Assembly (NCBI GenBank): GCA_015233135.1
Contig: JADFYH010000004.1
Location: 1-64,000 of the forward strand
Source of the DNA: Deltaproteobacteria bacterium
GTDB lineage: Bacteria; UBA10199; JADFYH01
DNA length: 64,000 nt
Reading direction: 5' to 3'
This document shows, piece by piece, positions 44,453-53,113 of the stretch. The position numbers and the translations under genes were made by a program. Numbering within the stretch: the first letter of the stretch is position 1; each line of letters opens with the position of its first letter. The notes under the pieces were generated by a model. The model saw only the letters and a program-made list of their open reading frames with translations. It made no database searches and had not been told where the DNA came from.

Positions 44453-45037
44453 ATGAATTATTATCCCCTCAATTTGAAGATACAAAATAAATCTGTAGTC
44501 GTGGTGGGTGGCGGCTCTGTGGCCTTGCAGAAGATTCTGGGTTTGCTCGGGGCAGGGGCAATCATTGAAATTATTTCTCCCTTGTTGCATAAAGACCTTT
44601 TGTGCCTGGTGAGTGAGGGTCGTATCCAATGGCAGCAAAGAAAATATAAAAAAGGAGATCTGAAATCGGCTTTTCTTGCCTTTGCTGCAACAAATAATAG
44701 AGAGGTAAATCAAAAAATTTTAGAGGAGGCTCAGCAAAGAAAGATTCTATTGAATGCAGTCGACCAACCCGAGCTTTGCGATTTTATTATTCCCGCCCGA
44801 GTGTCCAGGGGAGAATTCCTGCTCACGGTGTCTACCGGGGGGGAAGCTCCCTTTTTATCAAAAAGGCTTAGAAAACAATTGGAGAAAAGTTTTGGGTTGG
44901 AGTATGGCCTACTTTCCAGAAAAATTAAGAAAATCCGTCAGTGCTTTATCAGGCAAGGGCGCGAACAGGAAATTAAGCCCTTTTTGGAAAAATATTGGGA
45001 GAAAATGTTGGAGAGGTTTAAGAGGTTAAATAATTAA
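44453..45037 (+). CDS. Precorrin-2 dehydrogenase / siroheme synthase N-terminal domain (Met8/CysG-N type)
   Basis: A 194-residue protein making sirohydrochlorin from precorrin-2 with NAD, possibly also inserting iron. The opening YYPLNLKIQNKSVVVVGGGS is the family signature with the nucleotide-binding GGG. NAVDQPELCDFIIPARVSRG and LLTVSTGGEAPFLSKRLR are the conserved middle. It lacks the methyltransferase half found in CysG. It sits just upstream of hemX and hemA, so tetrapyrrole branch and trunk genes are grouped. Confidence 0.9.
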   Translation: MNYYPLNLKIQNKSVVVVGGGSVALQKILGLLGAGAIIEIISPLLHKDLLCLVSEGRIQWQQRKYKKGDLKSAFLAFAATNNREVNQKILEEAQQRKILLNAVDQPELCDFIIPARVSRGEFLLTVSTGGEAPFLSKRLRKQLEKSFGLEYGLLSRKIKKIRQCFIRQGREQEIKPFLEKYWEKMLERFKRLNN

Positions 45038-45066
45038 CTGACCTTACGCGATTTTTATTCCCCCCC

Positions 45067-45150
45067 CCCTCTCCCTCGACGGGAGAGGGTGATATTGGTG
45101 GAATCAAATATCACCCCCTCCTTAACCCTCCCTCCTCAAGGTGGAGGGGA
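45067..45150. repeat. CCCTCTCCC-family REPIN-like doublet
   Basis: CCCTCTCCCTCGACGGGAGA and AGGGTGATATTGGTGGAATC, then the inverted part AATATCACCCCCTCCTTAAC to CCTCAAGGTGGAGGGG. Inverted arms GTGATATT/AATATCAC flank the centre. It occupies the gap between the siroheme gene and hemX. Confidence 0.85.
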
Positions 45151-45184
45151 TTTCTAATCCAAGTGGAGTGGTTGAAAAATACTT

Positions 45185-45976
45185 ATGCTCACTACATTCG
45201 CACACACCAGCGCCCTGTTTTTTGCCTTCGCGACTCTTCTTTATCTGGGGAGTTTCATCTCTAAGCGAAAAAAACTTTGGAGTCTGGCCCAAGGGGCTTT
45301 ATTGCTGGGTTTGGGGGTTCAGGCCCTTGGTTTTGCGCTCCACTTTGCCAAGGTGGGCTTCCCCCTGCTTCAACAGGCCGACGAGGCCTTCTTGTTCAGT
45401 GGTTGGATATTGGCTTTTCTTTATCTGGTTCTCTCCCTTAAATATCATCTTCCCTGGCTGGGTTTGTTTTTCATGCCTGCGGTGCTTGTTTTATATTCCC
45501 TTTCTCATTTCTCCAATGAGCACTATGCCCAAAATGTTTTATTGTTTCATTCGCCCTGGGCCTCCATCCATATTGTGTTCAGTTTTTTGGCCTTTTCGCT
45601 TTTTTCCCTTACTTTCCTGATGGGGCTCTTGTTTCTGCTTCAAGAATATCAACTCAAGTCCAAAAGAAATTTTTTGGAGCTAGAAAAAATGCCTTCCCTG
45701 GAACTGCTCGACCTGCTTCATTTCAAGGCCTTGCGCCTGGGTTTTATTTTTCTGACCTTGGGTATCTTGAGCGGTTCTGCCTGGGCCAAGACGGTGAAGG
45801 GGCTTTATTTTTTTAATGATCCCAGGCAGCTTTGGACGTTAGTGGCCTGGCTCGTCTACCTTTTATTCCTTCAAGTGCATGTGCGCGCAAATTGGCGGGG
45901 AAGGAGAGGAGTTTTACTTTCTTTATTAGGCTTTGTAGTGATTCTCTTTACGTTTTTGGAGGTTCGTCACTCATGA
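45185..45976 (+). CDS. HemX/CcsA-like cytochrome c assembly membrane protein
   Basis: A 263-residue polytopic membrane protein with eight hydrophobic helices. The C-terminal part (GSAWAKTVKGLYFFNDPRQ, LWTLVAWLVYLLFLQVH) is the heme-handling region of the CcsA/HemX family, but the tryptophan-rich WWD core of true CcsA is reduced, pointing to the HemX group. HemX in Bacillus lowers the amount of glutamyl-tRNA reductase, and here the gene overlaps hemA by ATGA. So a regulatory or stabilising role toward HemA is likely. Confidence 0.82.
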   Translation: MLTTFAHTSALFFAFATLLYLGSFISKRKKLWSLAQGALLLGLGVQALGFALHFAKVGFPLLQQADEAFLFSGWILAFLYLVLSLKYHLPWLGLFFMPAVLVLYSLSHFSNEHYAQNVLLFHSPWASIHIVFSFLAFSLFSLTFLMGLLFLLQEYQLKSKRNFLELEKMPSLELLDLLHFKALRLGFIFLTLGILSGSAWAKTVKGLYFFNDPRQLWTLVAWLVYLLFLQVHVRANWRGRRGVLLSLLGFVVILFTFLEVRHS

Positions 45977-47250
45977 GCTTGATCATCGTGGGGATCTCCC
46001 ACAAAACCGCAAATCTTGCCTTACGCGAGCAGTTTGCCTTATCGGACGAAAGGCAGATTCAGCTGCTCCAAAGGCTTTCTTCCTTGAGCGCGGTGGAGGA
46101 GTGTGTGCTGGTTTCCACCTGTAATCGCCTGGAGGTCTATGCCTTTGCTTCAGCGGAAGATAAGGCCCTCCAACAAATTAAAATTTGTTTGAAAGAAATC
46201 CCAAATTCAGCGGATTTTGATGAAGATATTATTTATAGTTTCAATCAGGGGGATGCTTTTTTACATGGCTTTCGAGTGGTGAGCGGACTCGATTCGATGG
46301 TGTTGGGGGAGAATCAAATTTTATCGCAGATGAAAGAATCTTTTCGTCAGGCAGAGCAAGAAGGCAGCTTGGGGACCAGTCTCAATAAATATTTTCAGCG
46401 CTGTTTTAACGTTTCCAAAAAAATTCGACACGAAACCCAGTTGGGGGCTCATCCCGTCAGCGTGAGTTATGTCGCGATTTTGCTGGCTAAAAAAATTTTT
46501 GGTTCTCTGGAAAACAGAAAAGCCCTTTTGTTGGGGGCTGGTAAGATGAGCGAGCTGGCCTTGCAGAACCTGAAAAGCCAGGGCTGTTCGGAAATTTTAA
46601 TCAGCAATCGAAATATTGAAAAAGCAAAGGCGCTGGCCTCTCAGATTGCGGCGCAGGTGGTTCCTTTTGAAGATTATCTGGGCTCACTCAGCGAAGTGGA
46701 TGTGGTCATTACTTCCACGGGGGCCCAGGAGCCAATCTTGAAGGTTCAAGCGGTTCAAGAAAGTATGAAGCTTCGCAAAAACAAGGCCCTTTTTATCATC
46801 GATATTGCCTTGCCCCGAAATGTGGAAGAAGGGGTAAATGATCTTTATAATGTTTATCTTTATAATCTGGATGATCTTCAAAAAGTGGTCGATCAAAATC
46901 TGAAAGAACGACAAAAAGAGGCCTTGAAGGCCGAACAAATTTTAATCCATGAAGTGCAATTGTTTAAAGAAGAAGAAAAACATCGCTCTCTAAGCCCCAC
47001 CATTGCCAAACTCACCCAAAAATTTAATCAGATTCGCGAAAAAGAGCTGGAAAAGCTTGTTTTGCAACTCGCGCCTCTTTCCTCAGAGCAGCAGCAGAAG
47101 ATACGGGCCTGCACCCAGGCCATGGTGAGTAAAATGTTGCATGATCCCTTGTTGGTCTTAAAAACCGAACAACAGGAGCCTTCCTCCTTGTACCAGGACA
47201 TTCTGAAAAAACTTTTCCGCCTGGAGGACGAAAGCGATCTTGACAATTGA
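45973..47250 (+). CDS. hemA: Glutamyl-tRNA reductase
   Basis: A 425-residue enzyme reducing glutamyl-tRNA to glutamate-1-semialdehyde, the first step of C5 heme synthesis. The catalytic Cys50 is in VSTCNRLEVY, followed by GLDSMVLGENQILSQMK and the NADPH motif LLLGAGKMSEL, with the C-terminal dimerisation helices intact. The ATG that overlaps the hemX stop is chosen because it gives the normal N-terminus SLIIVGISHKTA; a longer upstream frame is rejected. Confidence 0.96.
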   Translation: MSLIIVGISHKTANLALREQFALSDERQIQLLQRLSSLSAVEECVLVSTCNRLEVYAFASAEDKALQQIKICLKEIPNSADFDEDIIYSFNQGDAFLHGFRVVSGLDSMVLGENQILSQMKESFRQAEQEGSLGTSLNKYFQRCFNVSKKIRHETQLGAHPVSVSYVAILLAKKIFGSLENRKALLLGAGKMSELALQNLKSQGCSEILISNRNIEKAKALASQIAAQVVPFEDYLGSLSEVDVVITSTGAQEPILKVQAVQESMKLRKNKALFIIDIALPRNVEEGVNDLYNVYLYNLDDLQKVVDQNLKERQKEALKAEQILIHEVQLFKEEEKHRSLSPTIAKLTQKFNQIREKELEKLVLQLAPLSSEQQQKIRACTQAMVSKMLHDPLLVLKTEQQEPSSLYQDILKKLFRLEDESDLDN

Positions 47251-47282
47251 CGCTTTGTGCAAAACCCTTTAAAGGAGCGGCC

Positions 47283-47975
47283 ATGCCAATTTACCGACAA
47301 GACCCCAGGCCTCGAAAAAAACAACCCGATGAATTTGTCTCTCTTGTAGATAAACTTGTGATCTATGCCCGGGAAAGGAGTGCAGTCGTGCTTTTTACGG
47401 CGGCTGTCATTTTGTTTGTTGCTTGTAGTACCTGGTTTTGGAGGTTTTATCATTCCAACCAGGAACAGCAATTAGCCAGTCAGATTTTTGAAGTAAAAAA
47501 GAAAACACCCGGGGAACAAAAACAGCTTTATTCTGATTTGGTGAAAAAATATCGCTATGCCCCCCTGGGAATATGGATGTCCTTGCAGCTTGCTGATCTG
47601 CAATCGAATGATTGTGACGAGGTGATTAAAACCCTTTCCGATTATGTGGGGCATGGAGAAAGTTCCCCCCTGAGAGGCCTGACTTACCTTAAGATGGGGG
47701 CTTGTTTGGAGAACAAACAAGATTGGGGCAAAGCAATCGAAATTTATGAAAGGGCCTATTCAGATTCTACAAATCCCCTGAAGGATATGGCCCGCCTGAG
47801 ACAAGCTTACGTGTTGAAGGCCCAGTCCAAAAAAGAGGAAGCAAAAAAAGTGTTTGAAGAATTATCGCAGGAGAGTGCGATCGTTTTACCAGTGGTCCGT
47901 GAAGAAGCAGGGCTTGCTTTGTTGAGCTATTCTCTTTCGGGAAATGATTCTGCTCAAAGCCAGAAGGCTAATTAA
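47283..47975 (+). CDS. Membrane-anchored TPR-like protein
   Basis: A 230-residue protein with a short cytosolic N-terminus, one membrane helix (about 35-53, AVVLFTAAVILFVACSTWF) and a periplasmic helical domain of TPR type (GLTYLKMGACLENKQDWGKA, IEIYERAYSDS). Architecture resembles YfgM, an inner-membrane chaperone-like protein. The AAAGGAG site sets the start at 47283. It closes the hem operon. Confidence 0.75.
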   Translation: MPIYRQDPRPRKKQPDEFVSLVDKLVIYARERSAVVLFTAAVILFVACSTWFWRFYHSNQEQQLASQIFEVKKKTPGEQKQLYSDLVKKYRYAPLGIWMSLQLADLQSNDCDEVIKTLSDYVGHGESSPLRGLTYLKMGACLENKQDWGKAIEIYERAYSDSTNPLKDMARLRQAYVLKAQSKKEEAKKVFEELSQESAIVLPVVREEAGLALLSYSLSGNDSAQSQKAN

Positions 47976-48009
47976 CTCATCCATCTTTTTAAAAAAACAG
48001 AAGCCCCCT

Positions 48010-48038
48010 TGTAAAGGCAAGAACAGGGAGCTATAGAC
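48010..48038 (+). promoter_or_regulatory. Possible promoter of the 2-oxoacid oxidoreductase operon
   Basis: TTGTAA (48010-48015), 17-bp spacer, TATAGA (48033-48038), followed by AAAAGGAGA before the ATG at 48064. Box quality is moderate. Confidence 0.4.
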
Positions 48039-48063
48039 AAAACTAAAAGGAGATTTTACCATC

Positions 48064-49920
48064 ATGAGTCAGGCGAGTGCAGCAATGCAAAAGAAAAAAA
48101 CAATAGAAGAAAAAGAAAATGTCATTATCCGTTTTGCGGGGGATTCCGGGGATGGGATGCAGCTTACGGGAACTCAATTCACGCATACCACGGCGTCCAT
48201 TGGAAATGATCTTTCCACCCTACCCGATTATCCGGCTGAAATTCGTGCTCCTGCGGGCTCCCTGGCGGGAGTGAGTTCCTTCCAATTGAATTTTTCCTCC
48301 AGAGACATTCGAACTCCCGGCGATTTGCCGGATGTTTTGGTGGCAATGAATCCCGCTGCCTTGAAGGCTAACCTGGGAGATATGGCTCCAGATACAATTA
48401 TTATTGCCAACGAAGATGCCTTCATCGACCGCAATTTAGAGCGTGCAGGTTATACTTCCAATCCTCTAGAAGATGGAAGCCTCAAGGGTTTCAGGCTGTT
48501 TCGGGTTCCCATTGGAACCTTGAACCAAAATGGCCTGGCAGAGTTAAGTCTTACAGGGAAAGAAAAAGACCGTTCTAAAAACTTTTTTGCTCTAGGGATG
48601 ATGTACTGGATGTACGACCGTCCTCTGGATGTAACGCTGAAATGGATTGAAGAAAAATTCAGTAAAAAACCAGAAGTGGCCAAGGCCAATATCTTGAGTT
48701 TAAAGGCGGGGTTCAATTATGCGGAGACGGCTGAAATTATGTCCGTTCATTTCAAGGTAAAACCTGCCCAATTGAAGCCTGGAAAATATCGAAATATTAT
48801 GGGGAATGAGGCAACAGCACTGGGTTTGGTGGTAGCATCGGAATTGGTAAAAAAACCACTCTTCTTTTGCAGCTACCCGATTACCCCCGCTTCTGAAATT
48901 CTGCATGAACTTTCAAAGCATAAAAATTTTGGGGTAAAAACCATTCAGGCGGAAGACGAAATTGCAGCCGTTGGAGCTGCCATTGGAGGCGCATTTGGAG
49001 GAGCTTTTGCGGTTACCAGCACCAGTGGTCCGGGTTTGGCTTTGAAGTCTGAAGCCATTAACCTGGCCGTCATGACCGAGTTGCCTTTGCTGGTGATCAA
49101 TGTTCAGAGGGGTGGGCCAAGTACGGGGTTACCGACCAAAACCGAGCAATCCGACCTGCTTCAAAGTATGTTCGGTCGAAATGGTGAAAGTCCTGTCCCT
49201 GTTTTGGCGGCGGCTTCTCCTTCCGATTGTTTTTTGATGGTGATTGAAGCAGCGCGCATTGCCATCAAATATATGACGCCTGTTATTTTTCTCACCGACG
49301 GCTACATTGCCAATGGATCGGAACCTTGGTTGCTGCCTTCGATAAAATCGCTCCAAAAATTTGAAATCAAGTATGCCGAAAAGGGTGAAGGCAAATTCAT
49401 GCCTTTTCTGCGCGATGAAAAAACTCTTTCCAGACCTTGGGCTATCCCCGGTACAGCGGGTTTGGAACATCGCATCGGCGGCATAGAAAAAGCGGATAAA
49501 ACGGGAACTGTGAGCTATGATCCCATCAACCACGATAAAATGGTTCGCTTACGAGCTGCTAAAATAGAAGCGATTGTCCAGGATGTTCCTGATTTGGAAG
49601 TGACAGGTGGAGCGAGTGGAGACGTCCTTTTGCTAGGTTGGGGTGGCCCCTATGGAGCGATCACTTCGGCGGGGGATCAGTTGCGTGCTCAGGGGCATAA
49701 GGTAAGCAGTGTGCATCTCCGTTATCTGAATCCTTTCCCCAGGAATTTGGGGCAGATTCTCAAGAACTTCAAAAAAGTAATGATTTGCGAATTGAATTTG
49801 GGGCAGCTTGCTTTTCTGATTCGGGCCAAGTATTTGGTAGATGCGGCCTCGTTTACTAAGGTTCAAGGGAAGCCTTTTGGCATCCAGGAAATTGTCAAAG
49901 AGGCGAAGAAATATTTATAA
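48064..49920 (+). CDS. korA: 2-oxoacid:acceptor oxidoreductase alpha subunit (fused gamma-alpha)
   Basis: A 618-residue subunit of a thiamine-diphosphate oxidoreductase that decarboxylates a 2-oxoacid (probably 2-oxoglutarate) to the acyl-CoA and reduces ferredoxin or another acceptor. The N-terminal gamma domain has FAGDSGDGMQLTGTQFTHT and the alpha domain has NEATALGLVVA, SYPITPASEILHEL, TSTSGPGLALKSEAI and RGGPSTGLPTKTEQSDL. No iron-sulfur motif is seen, as in two-subunit KorAB enzymes. The beta subunit follows after an inverted-repeat element. Confidence 0.92.
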   Translation: MSQASAAMQKKKTIEEKENVIIRFAGDSGDGMQLTGTQFTHTTASIGNDLSTLPDYPAEIRAPAGSLAGVSSFQLNFSSRDIRTPGDLPDVLVAMNPAALKANLGDMAPDTIIIANEDAFIDRNLERAGYTSNPLEDGSLKGFRLFRVPIGTLNQNGLAELSLTGKEKDRSKNFFALGMMYWMYDRPLDVTLKWIEEKFSKKPEVAKANILSLKAGFNYAETAEIMSVHFKVKPAQLKPGKYRNIMGNEATALGLVVASELVKKPLFFCSYPITPASEILHELSKHKNFGVKTIQAEDEIAAVGAAIGGAFGGAFAVTSTSGPGLALKSEAINLAVMTELPLLVINVQRGGPSTGLPTKTEQSDLLQSMFGRNGESPVPVLAAASPSDCFLMVIEAARIAIKYMTPVIFLTDGYIANGSEPWLLPSIKSLQKFEIKYAEKGEGKFMPFLRDEKTLSRPWAIPGTAGLEHRIGGIEKADKTGTVSYDPINHDKMVRLRAAKIEAIVQDVPDLEVTGGASGDVLLLGWGGPYGAITSAGDQLRAQGHKVSSVHLRYLNPFPRNLGQILKNFKKVMICELNLGQLAFLIRAKYLVDAASFTKVQGKPFGIQEIVKEAKKYL

Positions 49921-49927
49921 TAATTTC

Positions 49928-50023
49928 CCTCCCCTTAAGCTAAGGGGAGGTTAGGAGGGGTTATGGTCCAATTGGATCAAATTGCCATAACGCCCCCTGT
50001 CCCCCTCTTAGCTTAAGAGTGGG
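49928..50023. repeat. Intra-operon REPIN-like element, copy 3 of 3
   Basis: Left palindrome CCTCCCCTTAAGCTAAGGGG then AGG, arms GGAGGGGTTATGG and GCCATAACGCCCCC, right palindrome CTCTTAGCTTAAGAG. It fills the korA-korB gap and stops just before the TTAGGAGAAA ribosome binding site of korB. Its layout is the same as at 4121 and 18403. Confidence 0.9.
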
Positions 50024-50038
50024 TTAGGAGAAAAATTT

Positions 50039-51064
50039 ATGACTCAAGAAAACTCCATCTCTCTCAATCAAACCCGTAAAGATTTTATTAGTGACCAGGA
50101 AATACGTTGGTGTCCCGGTTGTGGTGATTATGCCATCCTGGCTCAATTGCAAAATACCCTACCCAAGCTCAATATTCCTCGGGAAAAATATGCCTTTGTG
50201 TCGGGGATTGGCTGTTCAAGCCGTTTTCCTTACTATATGAACACCTATGGTTTTCATACGATTCACGGCCGTGCCCCCACTTTTGCGACCGGCCTAAAAA
50301 GTTACAGACCCGATCTCTCCGTGTGGGTGATTACTGGAGATGGCGATGCATTGAGCATTGGCGGCAATCATTTTATCCATGCGATGCGACGAAATATCGA
50401 TTTGAAGGTCTTACTTTTCAACAATCGTATTTATGGTCTGACGAAAGGGCAGTACAGCCCTACTTCTGAGAGGGGCAAAAAGACCAAATCTTCTCCCCAG
50501 GGAGCTTTGGATTATCCCTTGCGTCCCATTGCGTTGGCCTTGGGCGCTGAGGCCACTTTTGTGGCGCGTACGCTGGATACCGATGTGAAACACATGAGTG
50601 AAGTTTTTGAGGCAGCAGGTCGTCACAAGGGGATTGCCTTTGTAGAAATTTTACAAAACTGCGTGATTTTTAACGACGGGGCTCATGCGAGCGTCAGTGA
50701 CAAAGCGACCAAAGAAGACCTGTCGATCAAATTGGTGGAAGGCCAACCTCTTATTTTTGGAAAAGAAAAAAACAAGGGCCTTCGCTTAAAAGGCTTTAAA
50801 GTCGAAGTCGTTGAATTCGATGCGGCAAATCCTCCCTCCGATTTGATGCTTCATCAAACTCACCTGGAAGATTCTACCTATGCGTCTATTCTTGCCAGAC
50901 TTGAGCTGCCTGAATATCCAGTTCCCTTCGGTGTGTTTCGATCCATCCTGAAACCTAGCTATGAGCAATTGTTAGAAGATCAGGTCCAGTCTGCGATTGA
51001 ACATAAGGGCAAGGGGAATATTGAAAAGTTAATGAATAGCGGAGAGACTTGGGTGGTGGGGTAG
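50039..51064 (+). CDS. korB: 2-oxoacid:acceptor oxidoreductase beta subunit
   Basis: A 341-residue thiamine-diphosphate subunit. WCPGCGDYAILAQLQ and SGIGCSSRFPYYMNTYGFH contribute cluster and cofactor residues, GDGDALSIGGNHFIHA is the thiamine/Mg motif, and LFNNRIYGLTKGQYSPTS is the KorB signature. It resembles 2-oxoglutarate-type enzymes more than pyruvate-type by this last motif. Its stop directly abuts that of the convergent RDD gene. Confidence 0.93.
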   Translation: MTQENSISLNQTRKDFISDQEIRWCPGCGDYAILAQLQNTLPKLNIPREKYAFVSGIGCSSRFPYYMNTYGFHTIHGRAPTFATGLKSYRPDLSVWVITGDGDALSIGGNHFIHAMRRNIDLKVLLFNNRIYGLTKGQYSPTSERGKKTKSSPQGALDYPLRPIALALGAEATFVARTLDTDVKHMSEVFEAAGRHKGIAFVEILQNCVIFNDGAHASVSDKATKEDLSIKLVEGQPLIFGKEKNKGLRLKGFKVEVVEFDAANPPSDLMLHQTHLEDSTYASILARLELPEYPVPFGVFRSILKPSYEQLLEDQVQSAIEHKGKGNIEKLMNSGETWVVG

Positions 51065-52786
51065 TTAGGGGCTCTGCACGATCAATCCCTTTTCATAATT
51101 CAAATTTTGCCCGCTCAATTGATCCCTCAAAGTGAGAATAATCTTGTAGACCCCCGCGTTCATTTCTTTGGGTAATTTAAAAGAGTTGGCAATATTTAAG
51201 GCAGAGACGTTAGCCGCAAGCGTCTGGTTGAATTCCACCACTTTCTTTTGTGCTAAAAAAGTGCTCGCATCCGGATTCAGAATTTGGGCATCTTCGCTTA
51301 CGTTGACATCTTGGATTTTTCCTATTTGAAATCCGCTTACTTTAAAGAATAAGTAAACCTCTTCTCCTGCCTGAAACTGACCCTCTCGACGGATTTGGGC
51401 GGGGTTAGGGCCTGAAGAAAGATAAAATTCGGGAATACTTAAATTCCCCTGTGCCAAAGACGGAGGGGGGGAGAGGCTTGAGGCTGTCGTGTTTACCGTA
51501 GGAGCTGGAACTAGGGTTTGCCTAGAAGAGGAGATGTTTTTTGCGGAAGTGTCTTCAGTATCGTCCAACATCAAGAACTGGGTTTTTTGGTAGAGAAGTT
51601 CTGAGGTTTTTAAACTTAGATTTTTAAGTTCCCCCATCCACCAGTGTTTTTGCGGATTCTTGTAACTGGTGTAAGAAAAAAATCCCAGCAGCAGCAACAG
51701 AAAAATGAAGCCGTATCTGCCCCGAAGATGATTCATTTTTTTGATGACCAGGGTATCGGCTACCAAATCTCCCAAGCGTTGTTTGCGTCGGCTGAGGGCA
51801 ATGAGTAAATAGGCAATGAGGACATCTATCGGAAGAAAAAAATTTCGAATGACAGCAGCTGTGGCATCAATGGCTTCGCCATTTTCCATAATCACCCGAC
51901 GCCCTAAAATAAATTTTCCTGGCGTGGTCGCAGTGAAAAATTCAAACAGGGGAAAATAACCTAGAACAAAAATCGAAAGGAAGAATCCAAAAACGTAGAG
52001 GGTGTATGGTTTTTCCGGATTTAAGGTGGATGCGGTGAGATAAAGCAAAGAGAAATAAAAGACCAGATCGAAACTGAAGGAAAGCATGCGGATGTAAGTG
52101 GAACTTAGAGGGACAGAGCGTAAATCGATGCTATCTTGTTTGGCTTGAGCTTTGTCGATGACCACCGTTTGTGCAGCTCTATCTCCCAGACGCTGATAGA
52201 AAGGAGAACTTTCCATAGAAAGGAGCGCCACCAGAAAGGCAAAAGGATAATCAAAAAGACGGCAAAAGTTACGCAGGAAAATACTGGAAAGTTTGGGTTG
52301 AAAACCTTCTAAATCCACCACCTTTAAGTGGCAGAGCCATTTTCCAAAGGTTATCCCCCAGAGAGATTCCAATAGCAGGTAATACAAAAAGATAATAAGA
52401 AAGGCTGAAAAACTTAAAACTCCATTGGGGTAATTTTTTAAAAAGCTTTGTGGAAACACAAAATGTTCGAGGATAAGTTTAAAGCCAAAAACAAGATAAA
52501 AAAGCAAAAGACTATCAATGAAAAAAGCGGCAAAGCGTTGTTTGGGAAGGGCTGCCTGAATGGGAAAACGTTCAATGTATTGAGAAAAAGAGGGCAGGGG
52601 GCCCAGGTCTTCTAAAGTACTGCGATGCAAAGGACGCGAAGACAGGTCACTTTTTTTTACGAAAGCAACTGTTCCCTCCGCTTCCTCTTCCGCTTGTGGA
52701 TTAGCAGGAGGAGTCGTTCCCTTACTTTTCTCTTTTTCTTCTACAATTGTCTGGTCCTCTTCATCATCAAAAGAATTAGAATTCAT
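51065..52786 (-). CDS. Membrane protein with two RDD domains and a periplasmic beta domain
   Basis: A 573-residue protein. A charged cytosolic N-terminus precedes a first RDD domain (RFAAFFIDSLLLFYLVFGF to GDRAAQTVVID, about 82-213) and a second one (LSFSFDLVFYFSLLYL to GDLVADTLVIKK, about 232-350). A further membrane helix (FIFLLLLLGFFSY) leads to a periplasmic region that ends in a beta-rich domain (GEEVYLFFKVSGFQIGKIQD). RDD domains occur in transporters and ion channels; two in one chain would act like a built-in dimer. Function is not known. It is convergent with korB. Confidence 0.8.
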   Translation of the reverse strand: MNSNSFDDEEDQTIVEEKEKSKGTTPPANPQAEEEAEGTVAFVKKSDLSSRPLHRSTLEDLGPLPSFSQYIERFPIQAALPKQRFAAFFIDSLLLFYLVFGFKLILEHFVFPQSFLKNYPNGVLSFSAFLIIFLYYLLLESLWGITFGKWLCHLKVVDLEGFQPKLSSIFLRNFCRLFDYPFAFLVALLSMESSPFYQRLGDRAAQTVVIDKAQAKQDSIDLRSVPLSSTYIRMLSFSFDLVFYFSLLYLTASTLNPEKPYTLYVFGFFLSIFVLGYFPLFEFFTATTPGKFILGRRVIMENGEAIDATAAVIRNFFLPIDVLIAYLLIALSRRKQRLGDLVADTLVIKKMNHLRGRYGFIFLLLLLGFFSYTSYKNPQKHWWMGELKNLSLKTSELLYQKTQFLMLDDTEDTSAKNISSSRQTLVPAPTVNTTASSLSPPPSLAQGNLSIPEFYLSSGPNPAQIRREGQFQAGEEVYLFFKVSGFQIGKIQDVNVSEDAQILNPDASTFLAQKKVVEFNQTLAANVSALNIANSFKLPKEMNAGVYKIILTLRDQLSGQNLNYEKGLIVQSP

Positions 52787-52893
52787 ACCCTCCAGACTAG
52801 CATTTAAAATGGGAAAGAAAAGTCATTTTTAACTATTCAGGTACGAGTAATTGCGTGGTCGGGGAGTTTCCTAAAAAAGTATTTGAGCAAAGT

Positions 52894-52988
52894 CCCCTCT
52901 CCCTTGAGGGGAGAGGGTTAGGGAGAGGGTGACCCTAAGTGCACTTGAGATCACCCTCCCCTTGATCCCCTCCCCTCGAGGGAGGGGA
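52894..52988. repeat. CCCTCTCCC-family REPIN-like doublet
   Basis: CCCCTCTCCCTTGAGGGGAG then AGGGTTAGGGAGAGGGTGA, centre CCCTAAGTGCACTTGAGA, then TCACCCTCCCCTTGATCCCC and TCCCCTCGAGGGAGGGG. It lies in the 327-bp region between the divergent RDD and ATPase genes. The rest of that region holds only the ATPase promoter and operator. Confidence 0.88.
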
Positions 52989-53055
52989 AAACCACGTGAT
53001 TACAATATTTTTTGAAAAATTCCCAGCCCCCCTGCTCGAGTGGTTTTGCCCCCTG

Positions 53056-53106
53056 TCTAAATTACTCGCGAGTAAATTTGACACCTATCTAAATTACTCG
53101 TATGCT
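53056..53106 (+). promoter_or_regulatory. Promoter with operator-like repeats before the AAA/DUF4143 gene
   Basis: TTGACA (53078-53083), exactly 17 bp, TATGCT (53101-53106). A 20-bp near-perfect palindrome centred on ACTCG-CGAGT (53059-53078) touches the -35. The 13-mer TCTAAATTACTCG occurs at 53056-53068 and again at 53088-53100, 32 bp (three helical turns) apart, the second copy filling the spacer. This arrangement suggests a dimeric or tetrameric repressor binding one face of the DNA. Confidence 0.7.
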
Positions 53107-53113
53107 TTTTTTT

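Noticed and set aside
45832-45972. A longer N-terminus for HemA
   Set aside because: It would overlap hemX by over 140 bp; the ATG at the ATGA overlap gives the conserved family start.
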